In this document: piece after piece, positions 54,620 through 62,077 of the stretch
Position numbering within the stretch: the stretch's first letter is position 1
How the letters are laid out: each line of letters opens with the position of its first letter
Assembly (NCBI RefSeq): GCF_902712875.1
Contig: NZ_LR743509.1
Location: 124,001-188,000, forward strand
DNA from: Hyphomicrobium sp. ghe19
GTDB lineage: Bacteria > Pseudomonadota > Alphaproteobacteria > Rhizobiales > Hyphomicrobiaceae
Length of the DNA: 64,000 bases
Direction of reading: 5' to 3'
Notes under the pieces: generated by a model
What the model saw: only the letters and a program-made list of their open reading frames with translations
The model's database searches: none
What the model was told of the DNA's origin: nothing
Translations under genes and position numbers: made by a program

Positions 54620-54725
54620 TCGCTCCGATCATTCGCAGCTTGACGTGCGGCCCGCCGGGGTGAAGGTGGAGCCGCTCTCGACGAAGATCGTCAGTTAGCG
54701 GCGGGATGATTTTGGGGAAAATGGA

Positions 54726-55583
54726 ATGTTCCGGACTCTGGCGCTCCTGGTCCTGTGGACTTTCGGTGCCGGCACCTGCGCCGCCGCCGAGCGCGTTCTC
54801 ACGCTCACTTTCGGCGGCGAGGCGCGACGTGTCACGGCAGCCGAACTGCTGGCGAGGCCGGATACAACTTTTCTGGCCGTCCCAAAGGACGCCGCATATC
54901 ATCGTGACATGAAGTATCGCGCGGTGCCGCTTCTCGCGCTGATCGGGCCAGCGCTGAACGGCAACTTCGATACGATCGAGGCGCGGGCCAGCGACGGATA
55001 CGCGTCGCAAATTCCGAAGGCGCTGCTTACGAAGAGTTCCGCGGGCGGCTCTGTGGCCTGGATCGCCGTCGAAGACCCGGCCGCGCCGTGGCCAAAACTT
55101 CCGGGGCAGACGGTCAGCGCCGGTCCTTTCTATCTGGTCTGGGAAAATCCCGAGCGTTCCGGCGTCGGCGATGCGCAATGGCCGTTTTCGCTGGTGTCGC
55201 TGTCAGGGGGCGAAGATCCTCTCAAGCGCTGGCCGCAAATGGCCGTCGATCGCTCGGTCGCAGACGACGCGCCTGAGCGGCGGGGGCAGAGCGTGTTCGC
55301 CAAGACCTGCATGTCGTGCCATCGCATCGAGGGTGCGGGGGATGGCGAGATGGGACCCGATCTTGGTCAACCTATGAACGTCACCGAATACATTACCCCC
55401 AAGGGGATTCGCGCCATCATTCGCAATCCAAAGGCTGTCCGTACGTGGCCGCAGCAGCAGATGGATGCCTTCGACGAGGCGGCCATTTCAAATAGCGACG
55501 TCGATGCAGTCATCGCCTATCTCGCGTATATGGGTAAGCGCAAGTCGGCGCGAGACGCCGCAGCTACCAAACCGGCGCCGTGA
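54726..55583 (+). CDS. Periplasmic cytochrome c with N-terminal oxidoreductase-like domain
   Basis: A 285-residue protein with a signal peptide (MFRTLALLVLWTFGAGTCAA). An N-terminal domain (about 20-170; LTFGGEARRVTAAELLARPD, AVPLLALIG, ISAG-like FYLVWENPERSG) resembles the molybdopterin-less fold of sulfite-oxidase-like proteins. The C-terminal class I cytochrome c has haem site CMSCH at residues 195-199 and an axial Met candidate in QQQMDAF. It probably moves electrons between a periplasmic dehydrogenase and the respiratory chain. The partner is unknown. Confidence 0.82.
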   Translation: MFRTLALLVLWTFGAGTCAAAERVLTLTFGGEARRVTAAELLARPDTTFLAVPKDAAYHRDMKYRAVPLLALIGPALNGNFDTIEARASDGYASQIPKALLTKSSAGGSVAWIAVEDPAAPWPKLPGQTVSAGPFYLVWENPERSGVGDAQWPFSLVSLSGGEDPLKRWPQMAVDRSVADDAPERRGQSVFAKTCMSCHRIEGAGDGEMGPDLGQPMNVTEYITPKGIRAIIRNPKAVRTWPQQQMDAFDEAAISNSDVDAVIAYLAYMGKRKSARDAAATKPAP

Positions 55584-55615
55584 GGCTCTCGTCACCGTGC
55601 CTTTTCCGTTTTGAA

Positions 55616-58033
55616 TCAGGCGACGATTGTGTTCGTCGAGGCGGGGCCTTTATCCAATGCGCCAGCAACGGCGTCGTCGACGCGCTCGAGCCATATGAAT
55701 TCCAGCCGATCGCGGGCGTCTTGCGGAATATCGTCGAAGTCGCGCCGGTTTCGTGCCGGTAGCATAACGCGCGTAATTCCGGCGGCCGCCGCGGCAACGA
55801 CTTTTTCCTTGATGCCGCCGACAGGCAAGACGAGTCCCCGCAGCGAGATTTCTCCCGTCATCGCGGTGTCGTTTCTGATCGTGCGATTTGTGAGGAGCGA
55901 GACGAGTGCCATGAACATCGCGACGCCGGCGCTTGGGCCGTCCTTGGGCGTCGCGCCGGCCGGGACGTGCACATGGATCTCGCTCTTCTCAAAAACGGCG
56001 GGATCGATACCGAGGGATTCGGCGCGATTCTTCACCAGTGTCATTGCGGCTTGAGCGCTCTCGCGCATCACGTCGCCGAGCTGGCCGGTGAGGATCAAGC
56101 CGCCTTTCCCTGGCGACCTGCTTGCCTCGATGAATAGGATATCGCCTCCGACCGGCGTCCATGCGAGGCCCGTCGCGACACCGGGTACGCTGGTTCGCAT
56201 CGCGACTTCATTTTCGAAGTGCGGTGCGCCGAGTATATCCGGGAGGCTGGCCGAAGTGATGTCGACGTGGGCGTTGCTGTCTTCGGCGATCCTGACGGCG
56301 GCGTTTCTGAATACCTTGCCGACTTCACGTTCGAGTCCGCGCACGCCCGCTTCGCGCGTATAGCCGTGAATGATGGCGGCCAAAGCCGCGTCGTCGATCG
56401 TGACCTGGCCGGGCTTCAATCCGTTCGCTTCGAGCTGACGATTGACGAGATAGCGGCGGGCGATCTGCAGCTTCTCGCTTTCGGTGTAGCCGGCAAGGCT
56501 GATGATCTCCATGCGGTCGCGCAACGGTCCCGGTATGGTGTCGAGCATGTTCGCCGTTGCGATGAAAACGACGCGGCTCAGATCGAAGGGGACGCCGAGA
56601 TAGTTGTCACGGAAGGTGCTGTTCTGTTCGGGATCGAGCACTTCGAGCATCGCAGCCGATGGGTCGCCTTGGATGCCGCGGCCCATCTTGTCGATTTCGT
56701 CGAGCATCATCACGCAATTGCGGGCGCCGGCCCTCTTGATGCCCTGAATGATGATGCCCGGCAGCGCTCCGACGTACGTGCGGCGATGGCCGCGGATCTC
56801 CGCTTCGTCGTGTACGCCGCCGAGGCTGACGCGCACGAACGGGCGTTGCATTGCGCGCGCAATCGACTGGCCTAGGGATGTTTTGCCGACGCCCGGGGGA
56901 CCGACGAAGCAGAGGATCGGCGCTTTGCCTTGCGGCGCGAGCTTGCGAACCGCGAGGTATTCGATGATGCGCGTCTTGATCTTGTCGAGCCCGAAATGGT
57001 CTTCATCTAGAATCCGGCGCGCTTCGGCGATATCGATCGGTTTTTCTTCTGGTAATGTCCAAGGCAGTTCGATCAGCCAGTCGAGATAGGTGCGGATCAT
57101 GCCGGTCTCGGCCGCAGCCTCGGGCAGTCTTTGATAGCGCGCGAGTTCCTTGCGCGCATGCTGCTCGACGTCGGCCGGCATCTGCGCTTTCGCAATGGCT
57201 TCGCTGAGTTCGGCTACTTCCTGCGATTTGCCATCGCCCTCGCCGAGTTGACGCTGGATGGTCGCCATTTGCTCACGCAGGACGGCTTCGCGCTGACGGT
57301 CGTCGAACGCGGCTTTCGTCTGACGACCAATCTCCTGGGCAATTCGCATCACCTCGATGCGCTCGGCGAGCAAGGTCGAGACGCGCTCGATGCGCGTCGA
57401 GAGATCAACCGTTTCGAGAATTGCCTGTTTGTCTTCGGGCGTGATGTCCATGTAACCGGCGGCCATGTCGGCGAGGGCCGCGGGTGTCGCCGTATTCTCA
57501 ATGGCCGTCACCAATTCGGGAGGCGATTGCGGAAGGAGCTGCACCGCCTCGAGTGCCTGGCTTTTGAGATTGCGAAAGCGTGCTTCGATTTCGGTCGATT
57601 TCGTGTCCGGCTCCGGAATATGGACGACCCGCGCGACCAAAAACGGTGTGGCGGGAAGAAATTCCTCGACGCGAATTCGCTGGACGCCTTGGACAACGAG
57701 ATGGTGGTTTCCATCCGGCGTCGCGAGATAGCGAACGATATTGGCAAGCGTGCCGATGCGATAAATATCGTCGGGTCCCGGATCGTTGTTATCGGCATCG
57801 CGCTGCAGAAACAGTCCGATCTGGCGCTCTTCCCGCACAGCTTGCTGGACGGCGGCGATCGACTTATCGCGGCCGATGGAGAGCGGAAGAATGAGGCCCG
57901 GAAAGAGGACCACTTTGCGGACCGGCAGGACGATCAGGGCGTCTGACGGCAGGGCGATATTTGGAGTGCCGTTTCCTGTCCGGGGGGCGGTATTGTCGCT
58001 CGTGCCGGAGGAGTTCGAGTCACCGAGTATCAT
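55616..58033 (-). CDS. lon: ATP-dependent protease Lon
   Basis: An 805-residue Lon protease with the LON substrate-binding domain (LPVRKVVLFPGLILPLSIGR) at the N-terminus, coiled-coil linker, AAA+ module with Walker A GPPGVGKTSLGQS (about residues 370-385) and MMLDEIDKMGRG (Walker B), and the proteolytic domain with Ser in KDGPSAGVAMFMAL (about residue 700) and Lys in GGIKEKVVAAAAAG. It degrades damaged and regulatory proteins. It follows the small heat shock protein gene by ten bases, so the two form a stress operon. The N-terminus carries a short extra polar stretch. Confidence 0.95.
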   Translation of the reverse strand: MILGDSNSSGTSDNTAPRTGNGTPNIALPSDALIVLPVRKVVLFPGLILPLSIGRDKSIAAVQQAVREERQIGLFLQRDADNNDPGPDDIYRIGTLANIVRYLATPDGNHHLVVQGVQRIRVEEFLPATPFLVARVVHIPEPDTKSTEIEARFRNLKSQALEAVQLLPQSPPELVTAIENTATPAALADMAAGYMDITPEDKQAILETVDLSTRIERVSTLLAERIEVMRIAQEIGRQTKAAFDDRQREAVLREQMATIQRQLGEGDGKSQEVAELSEAIAKAQMPADVEQHARKELARYQRLPEAAAETGMIRTYLDWLIELPWTLPEEKPIDIAEARRILDEDHFGLDKIKTRIIEYLAVRKLAPQGKAPILCFVGPPGVGKTSLGQSIARAMQRPFVRVSLGGVHDEAEIRGHRRTYVGALPGIIIQGIKRAGARNCVMMLDEIDKMGRGIQGDPSAAMLEVLDPEQNSTFRDNYLGVPFDLSRVVFIATANMLDTIPGPLRDRMEIISLAGYTESEKLQIARRYLVNRQLEANGLKPGQVTIDDAALAAIIHGYTREAGVRGLEREVGKVFRNAAVRIAEDSNAHVDITSASLPDILGAPHFENEVAMRTSVPGVATGLAWTPVGGDILFIEASRSPGKGGLILTGQLGDVMRESAQAAMTLVKNRAESLGIDPAVFEKSEIHVHVPAGATPKDGPSAGVAMFMALVSLLTNRTIRNDTAMTGEISLRGLVLPVGGIKEKVVAAAAAGITRVMLPARNRRDFDDIPQDARDRLEFIWLERVDDAVAGALDKGPASTNTIVA

Positions 58034-58043
58034 TGAAATTACC

Positions 58044-58451
58044 TCAGCCTGCTTTGGTCAGCGAGAATACCAAACAGCCATTCGATACGAATTGACGGAC
58101 ACCGTACCGGCCGGCCGGCAATTGCACGCGACGCTCGAAGCGGCCTTGCGGAAGTTCGAGGCGATGGATCACGGCGTTGCGAAGCTGTGGCGGGACAACG
58201 CGGCGGCCCGATACAATGAGAATGCCGTCCTCGATCGAGGCTTCGACCATTTCCGGATCAACGCCCGGAAGAGCGACAAAGACCAGAATTTCCCTCTCCG
58301 TCTCCAGCACGTCGATCGGAGGTTCCCAAGCAGGCTCGTTCCTGGCTCCGGATCGCTGCAGAGAAAATATCTGCCGGTGCATGCGTTCCGCGCGCGTCAA
58401 CGTTTCCACGGCTTCGGCCAACATCCAGGTCATCGGATCTCTGTTTGACAT
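58044..58451 (-). CDS. Small heat shock protein (Hsp20/alpha-crystallin)
   Basis: A 135-residue chaperone. The alpha-crystallin domain runs from EPPIDVLETEREILVFVALP to the C-terminal strand, with the conserved GVDPEMVEASIEDGILIVSG and the basic Arg-containing LPQGRFERRVQLP. It holds unfolding proteins until refolding or Lon degradation. It is the first gene of a unit with lon. The usual C-terminal IxI motif is not obvious; the chain ends VFSLTKAG. Confidence 0.9.
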   Translation of the reverse strand: MSNRDPMTWMLAEAVETLTRAERMHRQIFSLQRSGARNEPAWEPPIDVLETEREILVFVALPGVDPEMVEASIEDGILIVSGRRVVPPQLRNAVIHRLELPQGRFERRVQLPAGRYGVRQFVSNGCLVFSLTKAG

Positions 58452-58640
58452 GAATACTCTTTCGCTTGCGGATTGATCCGTCGAGAAAGGTGCTCCGTGA
58501 GGAGACTACCGCCATAAGATCGATCTGTCGCCAAGGAGGGCGTTCGATCGTCGTCAATGCTCCCGTGTCTCTTTGGGGAAGGGTGTCGATCCGGCCGGGT
58601 CCCTTGAATGCAACGTCCCGTCAGGTGATTATTTTTTAGT

Positions 58641-59042
58641 TTACTGGACGCGCGGCGGTTCCATGTGATCGTCTTTGAAGAACCTGCGTGCGAGGGCCAG
58701 AATCTCACCGTCAGTCGGATGATCGGCTGTTTCCACCCCTCGTATTTTTGATTTAAGCGCGGGGGCGCGACGGTCGATATGGTTTAACAGAACGAGCTTT
58801 TCGGTGGCCGGACCAAGGACAAGTATCGCTCCGGCGTCCGCCAACGCGTCCGTTACGCGTTGCAAAAAGTCCGGATCTTCGGGCGCGTGGCCGCTGCCGA
58901 TGGTATTCGCTTTGTGGTGGATATGGCGCGTCGGATCTTTCGGGCGGACTACGATTTCGTTTGCGTCCGATATGCTGAAATAAAAGATTCGGGCCTCGTG
59001 GTGGTCGATCCAGACGACGGCGTGAAAATGATGCTCTGACAT
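58641..59042 (-). CDS. eRF1-like 'translational machinery' protein
   Basis: A 133-residue protein starting at MSEHHFHAVVWIDHHEARIF (GGAG upstream), followed by HIHHKANTIGSG, FLQRVTDALADAGAILVLGP and DGEILALARRFF. This is the peptide-release-factor eRF1-like small family, related to host-attachment proteins, that occurs in many Proteobacteria, often near stress genes. The biochemical role is unknown. It is on the same strand as hsp20-lon, about 190 bases upstream of them. Confidence 0.75.
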   Translation of the reverse strand: MSEHHFHAVVWIDHHEARIFYFSISDANEIVVRPKDPTRHIHHKANTIGSGHAPEDPDFLQRVTDALADAGAILVLGPATEKLVLLNHIDRRAPALKSKIRGVETADHPTDGEILALARRFFKDDHMEPPRVQ

Positions 59043-59102
59043 GAGATCTCCGTAAGAATGAGCTCGGGCCTCGTTACGTCGCTTGCCCCCAGCCAAAGTT
59101 CC

Positions 59103-59897
59103 TCAGGGAGCCTGTTCTTCAGGGATCGTCTTCGCCTTCTTCACCGTCTTTACTGTCTTTTTGGAGCTCGCCTTTGTCGCGCTTGGCTTGGCGCCGACAG
59201 GCTTCGTCACGGCCTTTTTGTTCTTGGCGGTCGAGGCCTTTTTGCCGGCATTTTTTGGGGGCGCTGGCGACTCCGCTTCGCGGAGCCGGCCGCCAGCGCC
59301 GGGACTTGCTGTTTTCTTCGTGTTCTTAACGCTCTTGTCTGCTTTTTTACCCGGCTTAACTGGCGTCGCTTTGTGGGCGGCCTTTGTCTTTGTCGAAACC
59401 TTCTTCGCGTTGGCTGGACCTGTAGCGATTTTCGCCTTCGCGATCTTCTGCTTCTTCAGTGCGTTCTTCTTACTTACGTCCTTGGGGTCGTCCGCGGCTT
59501 TGGAGTTTGCGTTGTCGGCAACGTTCTTGGCTGAGCTTTTGCCGCCCTTGGCGGCATTGTGCCGTTCGACATCTGCCTTGGTGATTTCCCCTTCCTGCAC
59601 GAGCGCGACGAGGCAAGGGGTCGATAAGCCGTCGCCGACCTTCCGCATACACTGGCGAAGCTCTTCCGTGCCGACCGAGTACTGACTGCAGTGCTGATAG
59701 TAATCGTTTCTGCAGGCCTGTCTGACGCTGTCGCTCACTGCATAGGCATGAGCGCTCGACAGAACGGAAAAACCAAAGACGGCTGCCGCGAAAATGCAGC
59801 TTCTTTCAGGGCGCCGGCTTCGAAAAATTGCGCCGCTGCTTCCCGGTACAATACGTTTTCGCAATCTAATAAACCCAGGTCGGATCCAAATACACAC
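59103..59897 (-). CDS. Secreted four-cysteine protein with long Lys/Ala-rich tail
   Basis: A 264-residue protein. A hydrophobic stretch (CIFAAAVFGFSVLSSAHAYA) acts as signal, followed by a compact domain of about 50 residues with four Cys (RQACRNDYYQHCSQYSVGTE, ELRQCMRKV, LSTPCLVALV), and then about 150 residues of Lys/Ala/Pro-rich, histone H1-like tail with repeated KKA units. The cysteine domain is clearly homologous to the small protein encoded divergently at 60144-60404. The start is uncertain because the arginine-rich first 30 residues may be overcalled. Confidence 0.6.
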   Translation of the reverse strand: MCIWIRPGFIRLRKRIVPGSSGAIFRSRRPERSCIFAAAVFGFSVLSSAHAYAVSDSVRQACRNDYYQHCSQYSVGTEELRQCMRKVGDGLSTPCLVALVQEGEITKADVERHNAAKGGKSSAKNVADNANSKAADDPKDVSKKNALKKQKIAKAKIATGPANAKKVSTKTKAAHKATPVKPGKKADKSVKNTKKTASPGAGGRLREAESPAPPKNAGKKASTAKNKKAVTKPVGAKPSATKASSKKTVKTVKKAKTIPEEQAP

Positions 59898-60143
59898 GCG
59901 GACAATAATGACTGCGCAGACGACCGCAACCCGGCCGCTATTTGGCCTCTAGAACATGGTTATCAATAAAGTGGTTGCAAGGTTCGGAGATTGCTTGCAG
60001 GAAAGGCCCGTTACGTCGCCGGCGGCATATGTGCAACAAGGTGCTCTATTTGCTTGAAATCCGGGCCGCGTAACTCAATGTCGTGGCATTGGCGGACGCG
60101 TGTTTACAATAAGGGGTGGGCCGCTCAGGTCCGAACAGCAGCG

Positions 60144-60404
60144 ATGAAGACGATAAAAATAGTTCAAACAATTGTAATTTCCACAGCAGCGCTGACGTTG
60201 TTCGGCACGCAGGGCTTTGCCTATTCCCGGAAGGTCAAGGACGCGTGTTCCTCCGACTACAGCAGCCTCTGTGGAAAGTACAAGCAGGGAAGTTCTGAGC
60301 TGCGCAGATGTTTCGAGAGCAATCGCAGGGTGCTTTCGAGAGACTGCATCGAGGCACTGGTCGATGCCGGCCAAGTGCCCGCGCGATATCTCAGACAGCG
60401 GTAG
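60144..60404 (+). CDS. Secreted four-cysteine small protein
   Basis: An 86-residue protein. Its signal peptide includes VQTIVISTAALTLFGTQGFA. The mature part has four Cys in the pattern KDACSSDYSSLCGKYKQGSS, ELRRCFESN, LSRDCIEALVD, followed by a basic end. The spacing matches the cysteine-rich domain of its divergent neighbour, so the two are paralogues of which this one lacks the long tail. The start at 60144 is chosen from the signal peptide. Function unknown. Confidence 0.6.
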   Translation: MKTIKIVQTIVISTAALTLFGTQGFAYSRKVKDACSSDYSSLCGKYKQGSSELRRCFESNRRVLSRDCIEALVDAGQVPARYLRQR

Positions 60405-60573
60405 TCGCATACTCGTTTCGGATCTGAGCGCGAGATGGCCGAGCCGCGACACGCATATCGTATGATGAGCGATTGACCGCAACGGCTGAAGCCCGCAGGA
60501 GTCCTTCTTGCGCCGCGAGGCCGTGATATCCACTTTCTCCGTGCGCCGGCAATCAGGCGCGAGGGAGAGAGTG

Positions 60574-61038
60574 ATGAAATATTTTCCGGCCGCTACGGTC
60601 TTTTTGATGCTTTCGGCCTGGAGCGCCAGCGCGGACGACATCGCCTGCGTGAGCACGACATTTCGAATCTTCGGCGCCAACGATAAAGTCTGCGTGAGCG
60701 GCTTCGATGATCCCAAGGTGCCGGGTGTCGCGTGCCATATCAGTCAGGCGCGAACGGGCGGTCTCAAAGGGACGTTCGGCTTGGCTGAAGATCCTTCGAT
60801 GTTTTCCATTGCGTGCCGGCAGGTCGGACCGATCAGCGCCGATATTTCCAAACTTCCCGATGAAGACGAAGTTTATTCGGCGAGCACGTCGCTTTTCTTC
60901 AAGCACACTCACGTATTCCGAACGGTGGACAGGAAGCGTAACACGCTTGTTTATGTGGCAATCAGCGACCGGTTAATCGAAGGCTCACCCTATAACGCTA
61001 TTTCGACTGTTCCCGTCATGCCGTGGGGCGCGCACTAG
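60574..61038 (+). CDS. creA: CreA family protein
   Basis: A 154-residue periplasmic protein with a signal peptide (MKYFPAATVFLMLSAWSASA). Conserved features of CreA follow: TTFRIFGANDKVCVSGFDDP, VACHISQARTGGLKGTFGLA, the cysteine in FSIACRQVG, and SLFFKHTHVFRTVD. CreA is widespread in Proteobacteria but its role is unclear. GAGGGAGAG precedes the start at 60574. It stands alone, without the creBCD genes. Confidence 0.88.
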   Translation: MKYFPAATVFLMLSAWSASADDIACVSTTFRIFGANDKVCVSGFDDPKVPGVACHISQARTGGLKGTFGLAEDPSMFSIACRQVGPISADISKLPDEDEVYSASTSLFFKHTHVFRTVDRKRNTLVYVAISDRLIEGSPYNAISTVPVMPWGAH

Positions 61039-61111
61039 CTGCGGCCGGGAGCTTTGGAACCTGAGGGGCCGAGCACGGGTTTTTCCCAGGCGGCGAACCC
61101 TGGAGGACGCG

Positions 61112-61327
61112 ATGGCCATTACTCCCGAGAAGATTGAAGGGCAGTCGAACCGTGCCGGCTCGCTGCGCTTCCGGTTTCCGTGGCTTCTCGCCCTTGGCGT
61201 CCTCGCCGGGATCATCGCAATGGGTTACAGCTTCCACAGCGACCGGAGCCTGTCGGTGCGCACAGGCGTGTTGTCTGGAACGGATGCCGACAACGACGTC
61301 ATTCCGAGTCTCTCACCCCGCAATTAG
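61112..61327 (+). CDS. Small single-helix membrane protein
   Basis: A 71-residue protein with a polar N-terminus, one membrane helix (FPWLLALGVLAGIIAMGYSF) and a polar C-terminal tail of about 28 residues. GGAGG precedes the ATG. It is convergent with, and ends directly against, the gene on the other strand (61328). Family not recognised. Confidence 0.5.
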   Translation: MAITPEKIEGQSNRAGSLRFRFPWLLALGVLAGIIAMGYSFHSDRSLSVRTGVLSGTDADNDVIPSLSPRN

Positions 61328-61588
61328 CTAACAGACAAAGATCGTTTCGGAACCAATCCGCCGACGTGGTTCGACGCCGAGAGACCCGCCGCGAAGATAC
61401 AGGCGCACTGCTTTCTCGAGCAGACGATTGACGTCGCTGTACGCATTTCCGATCGAGAGAATGCAGGTGGCCAACCGCTCTATTTCGCCGGGACGAGAGC
61501 CATCGAGGCGAAGTTCTTTTGCTGCGCGCTCGAGAACCAAAGTCATACGCTCGAGGGCTTCGGGCTGGTAGGTGTGAGACGAGTCCAT
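61328..61588 (-). CDS. Small helical hypothetical protein
   Basis: An 86-residue protein starting at MDSSHTYQPEALERMTLVLE, with a perfect GGAGG before the ATG at 61586-61588; the frame is open 29 codons further but without a ribosome-binding site. It is all-helical (AAKELRLDGSRPGEIERLAT, NAYSDVNRLLEKAVRLYLRG) and cytosolic. Similar short proteins are common in Bradyrhizobium and Hyphomicrobium without known role. Confidence 0.55.
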   Translation of the reverse strand: MDSSHTYQPEALERMTLVLERAAKELRLDGSRPGEIERLATCILSIGNAYSDVNRLLEKAVRLYLRGGSLGVEPRRRIGSETIFVC

Positions 61589-61756
61589 CGGTGCCTCCGA
61601 ATGTTCTCCCCCACGCACGACGTTTAGCACATGCACGTATAGAATCGAAGCGGGGGCGGCATCGGACAGAAGCAATGCTCAAAGCATATGCCGATCAGCC
61701 GAGGTTGAAGGGATGGCTGTGTTTACCGTGAGAAAGTGCCGGCGATATGGCGGCGT

Positions 61757-62077
61757 TTATTGCGTTCCTGTCGCACGTGACAACAGGTGCAGGCCTTGCT
61801 CGCTCAATGCGATTTCGGTGCGTTGCGTGCGCGGATTTCGTTCGATCACGGTCAAAAGATCGAGATCGCCTGAGAGCGCCGTGATCTCGCGAAGTGCAAG
61901 GGCGTGGGCGATGCCGAATTTTCGGGAAAAAGTCCTGGTGTCGTTCGCAACGCCGAAATGCAGTGCGGCGAGTATCGCGGCACCCAGCGGCGATAGCGCT
62001 GCCTCTTCAGCTCTCAAGGCCGCGACGGCCTCGAGAATTATTTCTTCCGTGATTTCGTCTTTAGGGTCGGCGCTCAT
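61757..62077 (-). CDS. Small regulatory-looking protein coupled to the molybdopterin oxidoreductase gene
   Basis: A 106-residue protein whose ATG overlaps the stop of the FdhF/YdeP-type gene (ATGA). Its helical pattern (LSPLGAAILAALHFGVANDT, FSRKFGIAHALALREITALS, LLTVIERNPRTQRTEIALSE) looks like a winged-helix DNA-binding fold. Translation is clearly coupled, so the two act together. Function unknown; it may regulate or help mature the enzyme. Confidence 0.6.
   Translation of the reverse strand: MSADPKDEITEEIILEAVAALRAEEAALSPLGAAILAALHFGVANDTRTFSRKFGIAHALALREITALSGDLDLLTVIERNPRTQRTEIALSEQGLHLLSRATGTQ

Noticed and set aside
57131..57946. A 271-codon plus-strand frame antisense to lon
   Set aside because: It is a shadow of Lon; there is no ribosome-binding site and no family signature.
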